Assembly: GCF_011758805.1 (NCBI RefSeq) | Contig: NZ_JAANOW010000001.1 | Span: 3,410,001 to 3,474,000, forward strand | Direction of reading: 5' to 3' | DNA from: Mycolicibacterium fluoranthenivorans | GTDB taxonomy: Bacteria; Actinomycetota; Actinomycetes; Mycobacteriales; Mycobacteriaceae | Length of the DNA: 64,000 bases | Shown here: positions 17,184-26,252 of the stretch, piece after piece | How the letters are laid out: the number at the start of each line of letters is the position of its first letter | How positions within the stretch are numbered: position 1 is the first letter of the stretch | Notes under the pieces: model-generated | Told to the model about the DNA's origin: nothing | What the model saw: the letters and a program-made list of their open reading frames with translations, nothing else | The model's database searches: none | Made by a program: the position numbers and the translations under genes

Positions 17184-17960
17184 GTGACCACCGCCCACGC
17201 GCAGAATCCGCCGTTCGGCACGCTGATGCGGACCTGGCGGCAGCGTCGCCGACTCAGCCAGCTCGACCTCGCCCTGGAGGCCGACGTATCGGCCCGGCAC
17301 GTGAGCTTCATCGAGACGGGCCGGGCGGCACCGAGCAGGTCCATGGTGCTCAAACTCGCCGCGGCACTCGACGTGCCCGCGCGTGAGCAGAACCAACTGC
17401 TGCTGGCGGCCGGGCTGGCGCCGGTCTACACCGAACGCACCCTCGACGATCCCGGGATGTCAGCGGTGCGTTCCGGTGTCAAACGAGTTCTGGCCGCCTA
17501 CAACCCGTTTCCCTGCCTCGCGGTGGATCGCGGCTGGAATGTGCTACAAGTCAACGCCGGAACCGCACTGCTACTCGAAGGCGTGGCAGCGCACCTGATG
17601 GAACGCCCCAATGCGCTACGGATCTCGCTGCACCCCGACGGACTGGCACCGCGTATCCGCAACCTGGCCCAGTGGCGCCACCACGTCATCGGCCGGTTGC
17701 GGCGCGAGGCGGCGGTCAGCGGATCGGCGGAGTCGGCGACCCTGCTGGCCGAGATCGAGTCGTATCCGGGCGGGGATTCCGGCGCACCCGATCTCGGCGG
17801 GGTGGTCGTCCCACTGGAACTCGACGGTGACGACGGTGCGGTGCTGACATTCCTGAGTACGGTGACCACCTTCGGCACCGCGCTCGACCTGACCGCCGCC
17901 GAGCTCAGCATCGAGGCATTCCTGCCCGCCGACGAGTCCACGGCTGAAGCCCTGCGCTGA
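17184..17960 (+). CDS. XRE-family regulator with MmyB-like ligand domain
   Basis: A 258-residue protein with an N-terminal Cro/C1 helix-turn-helix (LMRTWRQRRRLSQLDLALEA, then SARHVSFIETGR) and a C-terminal PAS-like MmyB domain (FPCLAVDRGWNVLQVNAGT). MmyB-like regulators bind fatty-acid-type ligands and often sit divergent from the oxidoreductase or transporter they control. Here the divergent gene is a small membrane protein. The start is GTG 17184. A palindrome lies 36 bp upstream. Confidence 0.88.
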   Translation: MTTAHAQNPPFGTLMRTWRQRRRLSQLDLALEADVSARHVSFIETGRAAPSRSMVLKLAAALDVPAREQNQLLLAAGLAPVYTERTLDDPGMSAVRSGVKRVLAAYNPFPCLAVDRGWNVLQVNAGTALLLEGVAAHLMERPNALRISLHPDGLAPRIRNLAQWRHHVIGRLRREAAVSGSAESATLLAEIESYPGGDSGAPDLGGVVVPLELDGDDGAVLTFLSTVTTFGTALDLTAAELSIEAFLPADESTAEALR

Positions 17961-17967
17961 CGACAAC

Positions 17968-17978
17968 TGGTATTACCA
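17968..17978. promoter_or_regulatory. GntR/FadR-type operator
   Basis: TGGTATTACCA is a perfect palindrome around one base and fits the FadR-subfamily pattern TGGTnnnACCA. It lies 36 bp before the FadR-type gene at 18015, implying autoregulation. Confidence 0.65.
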
Positions 17979-18014
17979 CTTGACCTCTGACCGCTTACCT
18001 GTGATGCTCAGGCC

Positions 18015-18746
18015 ATGGCATTACAACCCATCAACCGCCGGTCGGTCTCCGAGGACGTGTTCGACCAGATCATCGCCGATGTCCTCAGCGGCGAGATGCA
18101 GCCAGGTGACACGCTGCCCAGTGAACGTCGCCTGGCCGAAGTGCTCGGTGTGTCCCGGCCGGCCGTGCGGGAGGCACTCAAACAGCTGACCGCCGCGGGC
18201 TTGGTGGAGATCCGCCAGGGCGACGCCACCACGGTGCGCGACTTCCGCAAGCATGCCGGTCTGGACCTGCTCCCCCGCCTGCTGCTGCGCGACGGGGAAC
18301 TCGATCCGGCGGTCGTGCGGTCCATCCTGGAGACCCGCCTGCACAACGGTCCGAAAGTGGCCGAACTGGCCGCCACCCGGCACCGGCCCGAACTGCGGGG
18401 GCTGCTCGATGACGCGATCGCGGCCCTGACCGCCGAATCCGATCCCGTCGAACAACAGCGCCACGCGCTGACCTTCTGGGACCACCTCGTCGACGGTGCC
18501 GACTCGATCGCACTGCGGTTGATGTACAACACCCTGCGCGCCAGCTACGAGCCCGCGCTACCGGCACTGGCCACCTTGATGGCCGCCGAGGTCGGCCGAC
18601 CCGACGCCTATCGGGCCGTCGCGTCGGCGGTCACCGCAGGCGATGCCGAGGCGGCAGCGCGGACCGCCCACGAACTCCTTGAGCCGGCCACCACCGCACT
18701 GCTCGACGCGCTGGCAGCCCTGGAGGCAGCGGGGGCTCAGTCATGA
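18015..18746 (+). CDS. GntR/FadR-family regulator
   Basis: A 243-residue regulator with an N-terminal winged helix ([24 protein letters not shown]) and an all-helical FCD ligand domain. Its stop overlaps the start of the fatty acid hydroxylase gene (ATGA at 18743), so the two are co-translated. This pairing suggests control of lipid modification, perhaps by an acyl-CoA or similar ligand. A fitting operator lies just upstream. Confidence 0.92.
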   Translation: MALQPINRRSVSEDVFDQIIADVLSGEMQPGDTLPSERRLAEVLGVSRPAVREALKQLTAAGLVEIRQGDATTVRDFRKHAGLDLLPRLLLRDGELDPAVVRSILETRLHNGPKVAELAATRHRPELRGLLDDAIAALTAESDPVEQQRHALTFWDHLVDGADSIALRLMYNTLRASYEPALPALATLMAAEVGRPDAYRAVASAVTAGDAEAAARTAHELLEPATTALLDALAALEAAGAQS

Positions 18747-19420
18747 CCACCACCCCGACCCGGCGCGGGCCCACCCTCACCGGCGCCGCACGCGAGTTCG
18801 TCCGACACCCTTCCCCGTGGGTCCTCAGCGCGACCCTGCTGGCCGCGCTGACCACACGAATCCTGTACGGCCACTGGGGAGTCGACGATGCCGTCGTTCC
18901 ATTGGTGATGCTGGCGCTGTTCCCGTTACTAGAGTGGGCCATCCATGTGGTCATCCTGCACTGGCGGCCACGTCGCCTCGCCGGTATCACCGTCGATCCC
19001 CTGCTGGCGCGCAAGCACCGCGAGCACCACGTCGAACCACGGGACATCCCACTGGTTTTCATCCCGTGGCAATCACTGCTGTGGGTGCTTCCGCTGGTGG
19101 TGATCCTCGCCGTCGTGCTCATCCCCGCCACCGGCGCCGGACTCGGCCGCGGCCTGACCTTCCTGGTCTGGCTGTCGCTCCTGGGCCTCGGCTACGAGTG
19201 GTGCCACTATCTCGTCCACACCGACTACAAGCCGAAAACCGCTCTGTACCGAGCCATCTGGCGCAACCACCGGCTACACCACTTCAAGAACGAGCACTAC
19301 TGGTTCACCGTCACCACCAGCGGCACCGCCGACCGGTTGTTGGGCACCTACCCCGACCCGGCCACCGTCGCCACCTCACCGACGGCCAAGAACCTGCACG
19401 GTGTGGCGGATCAGGCCTGA
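18743..19420 (+). CDS. Fatty acid hydroxylase / sterol desaturase superfamily membrane enzyme
   Basis: A 225-residue membrane di-iron enzyme. The His clusters KHREHH, WCHYLVH and [13 protein letters not shown] supply the metal ligands, and four hydrophobic segments surround them. Family members hydroxylate or desaturate lipids such as sterols, ceramides or carotenoids. It is translationally coupled to the FadR-type regulator upstream. The final 10 bp overlap the convergent ldtA end. The lipid substrate is unknown. Confidence 0.88.
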   Translation: MTTTPTRRGPTLTGAAREFVRHPSPWVLSATLLAALTTRILYGHWGVDDAVVPLVMLALFPLLEWAIHVVILHWRPRRLAGITVDPLLARKHREHHVEPRDIPLVFIPWQSLLWVLPLVVILAVVLIPATGAGLGRGLTFLVWLSLLGLGYEWCHYLVHTDYKPKTALYRAIWRNHRLHHFKNEHYWFTVTTSGTADRLLGTYPDPATVATSPTAKNLHGVADQA

Positions 19421-20187
19421 ATGATGATCGGGTCGCCGATGCTGACGTTGTTGTAGTACCAGGCCGCGTTGTCCGGACTCAGGTTGATGCAGCCATGGCT
19501 GACATTGGAATTGCCCTGGGAGCCCACCGACCAGGGCGCGGAGTGCACGTACACGCCACCCCAGGTGACCCGCACGGCGTAGTTGACCGTGAGTTTGTAG
19601 CCCTCGGGATCGCTCAGCGGAATGCCGATCGTGCGTGAGTCCATGATGACGGGGTTCTGCTTTTCCAGCGCCGTGAACGTACCGACGGGTGTGGGGTGCT
19701 TGGGCTTACCCATCGAGGCCGGCATCTCCCGGACCACCTGACCGTCGATGCTGACGGTGAACGTGTGCGCACTGATGTCCGCGACACCGACCACCTGGGA
19801 GCCGGTCTCGAAGGTCGTCTTGAACCCGCCCACCGACATCGCGATGGTCGAATGGGCCGGCCAGTAGTCACTGGGCGTGAAGCGCACCGTCGAATCATCC
19901 AGCCAGGCAAAGGATCCCGCGGGCACCTTGGCCGGCGCGAGCGAAGGGTCGGCCGCAGTGTCCACCGAGAACCTGATGCCGCGTTCGATCGCGTCGCGGT
20001 CGGACATGGGCCCGTCGAAGCTCAGGGTCACCGGATAGGCCACCCCGACGACTTCGCCAACTTTGGGCGAAACGGACACCAGGTGGGTGGACGTACCAGC
20101 CACCGCCGCACCGGACACGCCGGCCGAGGTTGTCGCCATCAAGGCGATCCCGGCGATGACGAGCACATACCGAAATACTCTGCGCAA
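19411..20187 (-). CDS. ldtA: L,D-transpeptidase, LdtMt1 type
   Basis: The 258-residue protein has a signal peptide (RYVLVIAGIALMATTSAGVSG), one bacterial Ig-like domain and a C-terminal YkuD domain with the motif HSAPWSVGSQGNSNVSHGCI, whose catalytic Cys is residue 233. It aligns by eye along its length with LdtMt1 (Rv0116c). It acts in the periplasm, making 3-3 cross-links in peptidoglycan, and such enzymes are the targets of carbapenems. It is longer by seven residues than Rv0116c. Confidence 0.94.
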   Translation of the reverse strand: MRRVFRYVLVIAGIALMATTSAGVSGAAVAGTSTHLVSVSPKVGEVVGVAYPVTLSFDGPMSDRDAIERGIRFSVDTAADPSLAPAKVPAGSFAWLDDSTVRFTPSDYWPAHSTIAMSVGGFKTTFETGSQVVGVADISAHTFTVSIDGQVVREMPASMGKPKHPTPVGTFTALEKQNPVIMDSRTIGIPLSDPEGYKLTVNYAVRVTWGGVYVHSAPWSVGSQGNSNVSHGCINLSPDNAAWYYNNVSIGDPIIIQA

Positions 20188-20227
20188 GCTCCCAATCCTC
20201 CCCGGCGAACCAGAACGGCGATAGTGG

Positions 20228-20240
20228 ACTACATCGTAGT
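20228..20240. promoter_or_regulatory. Inverted repeat upstream of ldtA
   Basis: ACTACATCGTAGT has perfect 5-bp arms around ATC and lies 40 bp before ldtA. The arms resemble the ACTAC/GTAGT halves of BlaI/MecI-type operators but the spacing is one base short, so the assignment is weak. Confidence 0.35.
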
Positions 20241-20285
20241 TCGTTTCTGGCGGGACGAATGTTAGCCAGGTGCGCGGCGCGCGGG

Positions 20286-21539
20286 TCAGCCCTGCGGCGC
20301 GAGGATCACCGGGGCCGGGGCTTCGTTATCCCCGCCGATCCGAAGCCGGTCACGGATCCGCTCCAGCAGCGGCTTCTTGGTGGGCGGGGCGATCACCTGC
20401 GGCGGCGCCGCGGGAATGATCGCCTGCGGCGGCACGGCGGCAGCAACCGCGGCATCCGGGGTCAGCTGCGACGGTGCGGCCTCGAGCGGGGCGGCGGTGT
20501 TCACATCCACCGGCGGCGCCGTGTCCGCGATATCGGCGGGAGCGGCCGCGGGCACATCGGCGCTCACGTCGACCGGCGCCTGCGGTTCCGGCGCCGGGGG
20601 CGGTGCCTGCGGGGCCGGGGCCACCACGGCCATCGGTGCGGCCGCGGGCACCACCGCTGGGGGCAGCGCCGCAGACGCGGCCACCGGCCGCGGTGCGGCC
20701 ACCGTCTGTTCCGGCGAAAGCGCGACCGCGAGCGCGACCGACGCCGACACCACGAAAGTGAGCACCCCGGCCGCCAGCACACCGGTCAGCGCACCGGCCG
20801 GCGATACCCGGCGCGCGGGTGCGGCGTGCCGACGGGCGCCCGCCGGCAGCAGCGCCAGTTCGTCGAACGGTTGGGAGAGGCTGTATGACGAGGCCAGCGC
20901 GGCACCGCGAGCCAGCGCGAGTTGCGCCTCGGCGGGGGCGAAAACCGGGACCGACAATGCCTCCTCCAGGCGCGGCAGCACCGACTCGAAACCACCGGAC
21001 GACCCCACCAGCACCAGGGCTTCGGGCTGCCAGTCGGCGCGCGTGAAGACGGTGCTCAACCAGCGGATGAGGGACTCGTCACTGTCGATCCCGTGATTGA
21101 TCGCCGTCTGCACAGCACCGTCATCGGTGTGCACGATCAGCGCGATCACGGTGTCGGGCTCGACGACGCACACCGCGGTGGTCCGGTAGCCGATCACCTC
21201 GGCCGTGCCGCGGGCCAGCGCCTCGGTGGCTTCAGGCAGGCGGATGGGCACGACATTGCCGAATCCGCTCTCACTCAGCGAGTCCATCAGCATGGATGCG
21301 TCGGCCCCGGCCTCGTCGCTCCAGGTCACACCGATGGACTTGAGCCGGTGTCCGCGCGCCGCCGAGATCGCCTCGACGGCCGCCGTCACCTGTTCGGTGG
21401 CTTCCCGCACGTCCGTCGAGCCGTCGACACTCAGCGAGAACGCATCCCGGGCGGCACCGTCCTCGAGTGCCTCATCCCCACCCACGACCACCAGACCCAG
21501 TGCCGTAGGTGTCATCGACAAGCCGAGCACCGCGTCCAC
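20286..21539 (-). CDS. DUF7159-type mycobacterial membrane protein
   Basis: A 417-residue protein with an actin-fold-like N-terminal half (VDAVLGLSMTPTALGLVVV at the start), one transmembrane segment (LTGVLAAGVLTFVVSASVAL) and a long Ala/Pro tail ending in PLLERIRDRLRIGGDNEAPAP. GTG 21539 is preferred because the family begins VDAVLGLS; an ATG-equivalent start at 21602 is also open. This architecture is common in mycobacteria and its role is not established. It may act at the cell envelope, given the neighbour ldtA. Confidence 0.8.
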   Translation of the reverse strand: MDAVLGLSMTPTALGLVVVGGDEALEDGAARDAFSLSVDGSTDVREATEQVTAAVEAISAARGHRLKSIGVTWSDEAGADASMLMDSLSESGFGNVVPIRLPEATEALARGTAEVIGYRTTAVCVVEPDTVIALIVHTDDGAVQTAINHGIDSDESLIRWLSTVFTRADWQPEALVLVGSSGGFESVLPRLEEALSVPVFAPAEAQLALARGAALASSYSLSQPFDELALLPAGARRHAAPARRVSPAGALTGVLAAGVLTFVVSASVALAVALSPEQTVAAPRPVAASAALPPAVVPAAAPMAVVAPAPQAPPPAPEPQAPVDVSADVPAAAPADIADTAPPVDVNTAAPLEAAPSQLTPDAAVAAAVPPQAIIPAAPPQVIAPPTKKPLLERIRDRLRIGGDNEAPAPVILAPQG

Positions 21540-21802
21540 ATGTACCCCTTCGGACCGAGACGGCCACAGAGCAAGGCGACCGCGCCGAGTCGATGCTGTC
21601 ATCGTCTCGTTATCGGGCTGAGACTACCTCCGTGGCCCACCTTCGGCCCAGCCCAAACCCGATCGCTCCCGAGTGTGCATTTGCCCGTAGCCACCTCTGC
21701 GGTTATCAGCACCCGGTTGGTCCTTTGCCCAGCGAATACCGCCGGGCGACACACGTGACCGAACGGCAGTGCCGGCGACACCGCGCGTGGCAGGGTGACG
21801 AC

Positions 21803-23260
21803 ATGACGGGACAGCGAGAACTGCCGGCGCCGGGCACCCGAACCATCTTCGGACACCCGATCGGGCTGACGAATCTGTTCGGCGTCGAGTTGTGGGAACG
21901 GTTCTCGTTCTACGGGATGCTCACCATCCTCGGCTACTACCTCTACTACACCGCCGCAGAAGGCGGCTTGGGCCTGTCAAAGGCCACCGCCACCGGCATG
22001 GTCGGCGCATACGGCGGGCTGGTCTATCTGTCGACGGTGCTGGGCGGCTGGATCGCCGACCGCCTGCTGGGGATGGAACGCACCGTCTTCTACGGCGGGG
22101 TCGTCGTGATGCTCGGCCACATCGCACTGGCGGTGCTGCCGGGACTGAGCGGTGTCGGCGCGGGCCTGGTTCTGGTCGCGCTGGGTTCCGGGGCGTTGAA
22201 AGCCAATGCGTCGTCACTGCTCGGCACGCTCTACGAGAAGGGCGATGCCCGGGCCGACGGCGGGTTCACACTGTTCTACCTCGGCATTAACCTCGGCGCG
22301 TTCGCCGGTCCGCTGATCACCGGACTGCTGCAGACCAGGATCGGCTTCCACTACGGCTTCGGCGCCGCCGCCATCGGGATGGCGCTGGGTCTGACGCAGT
22401 ACGTGGTGTTCCGCCGCAATCTCGACGGACACGGCCGGAATGTCCCGAACCCGTTGCCCCGCAAAGCGATCGCCAAGACCGCCGGGGTCTTCGTGGCCGT
22501 CATCGTCGTCGTCGCCGCGGCGATCGCGCTGAAACTGGTGACGCTTGCCAACCTGTCTCAGGTCACCACCGGTGTGATCGTCGTGGCCTCGGGCGCCTAT
22601 TTCGCCATCATGCTCACCAGCTCCAAGGTAACCGGACCGGAAAGGGTGCGGGTGCGGTCGTTCATCCCGCTCTTCATCGCCAACGCGGTGTTCTGGTCGC
22701 TGTTCCAGCAGATCTTCACAGTGCTCGCGGTGTACTCCGACGAGCGGATGAATTGGTCGATCTTCGGGTGGACGGCGCCGTCGAACTGGATCGGCTCGAT
22801 CGAACCCGTGTGGATCATCCTGCTGTCGCCGGTGTTCGCGGTGCTGTGGACCAAACTGGGCAACCGTGCACCGACCACGCCGCGCAAGTTCAGCTACGGC
22901 GTCATCGGCATGGGTGTGGCGTTCCTGTGTTTCGTGCCGCTGGCCGGGATCGAGGCGGTACCCGCCCTGCTGATCGCCGTGATCCTGGGGGTGTTCGCGG
23001 TGTCCGAGCTGCTGCTGTCCCCGATCGGGTTGTCGGTCACCACCAAGCTGGCACCGGATGCGTTCCGCGCACAGATGATGGCGCTGTACTTCTTCTCCGT
23101 GGGACTGGGCACCTCGATGTCGGGAGTGCTGGCCAAGTACTACGACCCGTCTCGCGAAGTGGCCTACTTCGGGATCCTCGGCATCGTGGCGATCGTCGTC
23201 GGGGTCGTCGTGTTCACCGTGTCGCCGTGGATCAGCCGGCAGATGGACGGCGTGCACTGA
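21803..23260 (+). CDS. POT/PTR2-family proton-dependent peptide transporter
   Basis: A 485-residue inner-membrane protein with about 12-14 hydrophobic segments. The signature ELWERFSFYG matches the ExxERFxYYG motif that couples protons to di/tripeptide uptake. A second family motif is seen around NLGAFAGPLITG. Start ATG 21803 gives the short N-terminal tail usual in the family; the open frame upstream to 21509 is antisense to the DUF7159 gene. It stands alone, so no regulator is apparent. Confidence 0.92.
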   Translation: MTGQRELPAPGTRTIFGHPIGLTNLFGVELWERFSFYGMLTILGYYLYYTAAEGGLGLSKATATGMVGAYGGLVYLSTVLGGWIADRLLGMERTVFYGGVVVMLGHIALAVLPGLSGVGAGLVLVALGSGALKANASSLLGTLYEKGDARADGGFTLFYLGINLGAFAGPLITGLLQTRIGFHYGFGAAAIGMALGLTQYVVFRRNLDGHGRNVPNPLPRKAIAKTAGVFVAVIVVVAAAIALKLVTLANLSQVTTGVIVVASGAYFAIMLTSSKVTGPERVRVRSFIPLFIANAVFWSLFQQIFTVLAVYSDERMNWSIFGWTAPSNWIGSIEPVWIILLSPVFAVLWTKLGNRAPTTPRKFSYGVIGMGVAFLCFVPLAGIEAVPALLIAVILGVFAVSELLLSPIGLSVTTKLAPDAFRAQMMALYFFSVGLGTSMSGVLAKYYDPSREVAYFGILGIVAIVVGVVVFTVSPWISRQMDGVH

Positions 23261-23402
23261 GACGTATTCCCCGTCGCTCCGCAAAGAGGGTTACGGCCAC
23301 TCCACCTGATCTCTGCGAACTCGTGACCTTGCACAGAACGGTTTCGGCGCTGCGCTGCGGGAGAATCGAGTCACGGATCCCGTCCGGCCCAAGGAGGTGC
23401 CG

Positions 23403-23618
23403 ATGAGCATATCCCTGCTTCACGACCCGACCGTCGACGTGCACGCGCACGGGTTGACCACGGTGTGCCGCCGCGGGATCGGACACTCCACGGCGCGCTG
23501 TTCGTGCGGCTGGAACGGTACCCGACGCCGACTGAAAGCGGTTGCCGCACAAGATGCGTGGACCCACTGCCTGCAGCGGGGCTGCGACGTGTCAGTGCCG
23601 TTGGTCTTCGGCGGCTGA
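23403..23618 (+). CDS. Small Cys/His protein, 71 aa
   Basis: Translation from ATG 23403 is backed by an AAGGAGG ribosome site at 23391-23397, the best in the neighbourhood. The protein has Cys and His spaced as in a small zinc-ribbon-like fold (TTVCRRGIGHSTARCSCGWN, then HCLQRGC). I do not recognise the family. Its last 27 bp overlap the convergent threonine dehydratase gene. Confidence 0.7.
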   Translation: MSISLLHDPTVDVHAHGLTTVCRRGIGHSTARCSCGWNGTRRRLKAVAAQDAWTHCLQRGCDVSVPLVFGG

Positions 23619-24575
23619 CTGATCGAACAGGATATCCCGCAGCAGCGCCGGCTCGACATTGCCGCCGGACAGGATGATCACCGTGGGTCCCGGCGGTAAG
23701 GGGTGCCGACGGTAGGCAGCGAGTGCGACCGCGCCGCTCGGCTCGCTGACCAGCTGCGCCTTGAACGTCAACTCCCGGACCGCCGAACGGATTTCGTCCT
23801 CGGTCACGGTGAGCACCCCAGACAGCACCTGTTGCAGATGCGCGAAGGTCAGCGCCGAGGGTTCCGACCGCAATCCGTCGGCGATGGTCCGGTTCCGGTC
23901 GGCCACCGGCATCGACACGCGGTGCCCGGCCTGCAGCCCGGCCGCGGTGTCCGCGGCGAGTTCGGGCTCGACTCCGAAGATCTGCGCGCGCGGGCACAGC
24001 GCTTTGACCGCCGTGCCGATCCCCGAGGCGAGGCCGCCCCCACTGACCGGGACGAGCACATTGGCGACATCGGGCAGATCCTCGGCGATCTCCAGACCGA
24101 TGGTGCCCTGCCCGGCGATGACATCGGGGTGGTCGAACGGCGGGACGAGCGTCGCCCCGGTGCGCTCGACGAGTTCGGCGGCCACCGTCTCCCGTTGTCC
24201 CGCATCGCACAACACCACCTCGGCGCCGTACGCACGGGTCTTGCGTACCTTGATATCCGGCGTCTCCCGAGGCATCACGATCTGCGCGGTGATCCCGAAG
24301 GTCGCTGCAGCATAGGCCACGGCCTGCGCATGGTTACCGCTCGAATAGGCCACCACGCCGCGCGACCTGACTGACTCGTCGATACGACCGACGGCGTTGA
24401 GGGCACCCCGCACCTTGAAGGCGCCGATCACCTGCAGACTCTCCGGCTTGATCCACAACGGACGGGCGGGGTCGCCCCACTGCGCAGGGACCAGCGGTGT
24501 GCGCACGATGCCGCCGTGTAACCGCCGTGCCGCGGCGCGGATGTCCTCGAGTGTCACAAGGGTGGGAGTGGTCAT
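23592..24575 (-). CDS. PLP-dependent threonine/serine dehydratase
   Basis: A 327-residue fold-type II PLP enzyme: Lys in GAFKVRGA binds PLP, SSGNHAQAVA contacts the substrate, and VSGGGLASG holds the phosphate. It lacks the C-terminal ACT-like regulatory domain of biosynthetic IlvA, so it looks like a catabolic threonine/serine dehydratase or serine racemase. ATG 24575 is chosen; another ATG lies at 24593. Divergent from the thioesterase gene with a 47-bp gap. Confidence 0.9.
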   Translation of the reverse strand: MTTPTLVTLEDIRAAARRLHGGIVRTPLVPAQWGDPARPLWIKPESLQVIGAFKVRGALNAVGRIDESVRSRGVVAYSSGNHAQAVAYAAATFGITAQIVMPRETPDIKVRKTRAYGAEVVLCDAGQRETVAAELVERTGATLVPPFDHPDVIAGQGTIGLEIAEDLPDVANVLVPVSGGGLASGIGTAVKALCPRAQIFGVEPELAADTAAGLQAGHRVSMPVADRNRTIADGLRSEPSALTFAHLQQVLSGVLTVTEDEIRSAVRELTFKAQLVSEPSGAVALAAYRRHPLPPGPTVIILSGGNVEPALLRDILFDQSAAEDQRH

Positions 24576-24622
24576 CGGCGACCACGCTTCCATGGCGTCA
24601 TCGTCTCAGGCAAGGTGAGCGG

Positions 24623-25075
24623 GTGAGTGCACCGACCGACCGGCCGTTCTCGTTTCCGATCGTGCCCCGCTACGCGGAGGTCGACCAGCAGGGTGTGGTG
24701 TTCAACGGCCACTATCTGACCTGGTTCGACGAGGCGTGCACGGCGTACCTGGACCTTCTCCCGGTGCACTACGAGGAACTGATGGCCGCAGGCTTCGATT
24801 TCAAAGTGGTGCACAGCGAGATCGACTACCTGGCCTCGGTGCGCTGGCGCGACTCGGTGCGGATCACCGTGGAGTGCGAGCAGATCGGCACCACCAGTTT
24901 CACCCTCGCATTCACCGTGTTGCGCCACGGGGCCGGCGAGGCCGAACATGCCGCGGTGCACGGCCGCAACACCTACGTGGTGGTATCGACCGACGACTGG
25001 ACCAAGCGCCCCATCCCCGACGGGTTCCGTGCATCCCTGGCCTCTTGTGCAGGGCCGGCCACGCGCTCACAGTGA
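24623..25075 (+). CDS. Acyl-CoA thioesterase (4HBT/YbgC type)
   Basis: A 150-residue single hot-dog protein. RYAEVDQQGVVFNGHYLTWFDEA matches the YbgC-type active site, with Asp after the V/E and Tyr/His nearby. GTG 24623 follows an AAGGTGAG ribosome site. It hydrolyses short- or medium-chain or aromatic acyl-CoA. The DUF6188 gene begins four bases after the stop, so the two form an operon. Confidence 0.87.
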   Translation: MSAPTDRPFSFPIVPRYAEVDQQGVVFNGHYLTWFDEACTAYLDLLPVHYEELMAAGFDFKVVHSEIDYLASVRWRDSVRITVECEQIGTTSFTLAFTVLRHGAGEAEHAAVHGRNTYVVVSTDDWTKRPIPDGFRASLASCAGPATRSQ

Positions 25076-25079
25076 GAAG

Positions 25080-25505
25080 ATGACCGAACAGTGGATCCAG
25101 GGGCACGTCCTGCAACGGATCATGTTCCGCGACGGTCTGGTGCTCAACCTGGATCATTACAACGAACTCGTCATCTCCGCGCCGATGGAGCTGACGGTGC
25201 CCCCGATCGCGGGGGAAACGCGTGAAGTGTTCTCGATCGACCCGATGGCGGTGCGGCGGGAGCAGAAGCCGCTCTTCGACTTCGCCGGCACCACCTGTAC
25301 GCACGCCGAATGGGACGACGACGGCAGCCTGCACCTGCGGTTCTCCGGTGGGCAGGGTATCGATGTCCGCAGCGACGACCAGCACACCTCATGGGAGTTG
25401 TACGGGAAGTACCACGGCTATGCCGCATGCCTACCGCACGGACGCGTTCGGGTGGTCCGCCACGACCTCCCCGAATCGGAGACCGCTGCGCCCGGGCCGG
25501 GATGA
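25080..25505 (+). CDS. DUF6188-like hypothetical protein
   Basis: A 141-residue soluble protein with repeated beta-strand-like text (DGLVLNLDHYNELVISAPM and GSLHLRFSGGQGIDV) as in actinobacterial DUF6188 proteins. The function of that family is not known. It begins at ATG 25080, four bases after the thioesterase. Confidence 0.7.
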   Translation: MTEQWIQGHVLQRIMFRDGLVLNLDHYNELVISAPMELTVPPIAGETREVFSIDPMAVRREQKPLFDFAGTTCTHAEWDDDGSLHLRFSGGQGIDVRSDDQHTSWELYGKYHGYAACLPHGRVRVVRHDLPESETAAPGPG

Positions 25506-25532
25506 GGTGTTGTCCCCCATCCCGCTTCCGGC

Positions 25533-25949
25533 TCAGTTGAAACCCACCCCGAAGATCGGGATCCACAACCCGAACAGCCAGATCCCCCATTGATGGAACC
25601 CGTTGTCCCATACCGGGTTCGCCTGGTAGCCCCAGTAGTTCACCGTCTGCGGGAGCGGGCCGCCGTTCCACTGGAACGCGGGCGGCGGGCCCCAACCCCA
25701 GGGCGGCGGGCCCTGGCGGTCGTCCCACCAGTCGTGTCGGTTGTCGGCCCACCACACGCCCTTGTCCCAGTGATTGTCGAACCCCGGTCCGTTGCACCAT
25801 GGACGACAGTCATTGCCGTGCCCGTTCCCGTGCCCGTTGCCATTTCCGTTGCCGGGTTGCGCCGACGCCACCGCACCCCCGAGGGTGGCACCTCCCAATC
25901 CCAGGCTGCTGACGATCATGGCGCTTGCCACGATCTTTGCTACCTTCAC
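25533..25949 (-). CDS. Secreted Trp/Gly/Asn-rich protein
   Basis: A 138-residue protein with a signal peptide (MKVAKIVASAMIVSSLGLGG to ASAQ), then a GNGNGNGHGNGHGND stretch, one Cys pair (DCRPWCNG) and a tryptophan-rich body (WWADNRHDWWDD, PPPWGWGPPP). The composition suggests an extracytoplasmic, possibly cell-wall-associated protein. Homologues in mycobacteria are uncharacterised. Confidence 0.78.
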   Translation of the reverse strand: MKVAKIVASAMIVSSLGLGGATLGGAVASAQPGNGNGNGHGNGHGNDCRPWCNGPGFDNHWDKGVWWADNRHDWWDDRQGPPPWGWGPPPAFQWNGGPLPQTVNYWGYQANPVWDNGFHQWGIWLFGLWIPIFGVGFN

Positions 25950-26084
25950 CGTGCTCTCCCCACCGTGTTGTGTGCACCTGGCCAGGAAGACGGCACACCG
26001 GCGACAGGCAGATCGAAGGCGGAGCAGGTCACTGCCGATCGGCCGCCATTCCTACCAACAGTATCGGCGGTCGCCGCGGCGGTG

Positions 26085-26252
26085 TTACCCGCTCAGATGT
26101 ATCCGCTGGCAGCCGACCCGACGGCCCACCACCGCGCCGACGAGGAACGACACCGCCAGCAGCCCGACGATGCCCCAGCCCAGCGCGTTCGAGGTGGCCA
26201 GCCCCTCCAGGTTCGTCAGGATCAACACCAGCGCGCCCACCGATGAGCCCAA
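26085..26252 (-). other. Possible small membrane protein or truncated gene
   Basis: The minus frame encodes two convincing hydrophobic segments (VGALVLILTNLEGLATSNAL and WGIVGLLAVSFLVGAVVG) followed by a basic tail. The frame continues upstream only as antisense of the MetQ fragment, so no natural N-terminus is visible; a GTG inside SSVGAL could serve as start. It may be a small gene or the remains of one cut by a deletion. The rest of 25950-26250 shows nothing else coding. Confidence 0.4.

Noticed and set aside
20259..20888. Arg/Gly/His-rich plus-strand frame
   Set aside because: It is the antisense of the Ala/Pro-rich tail of the DUF7159-type protein and has no independent support.
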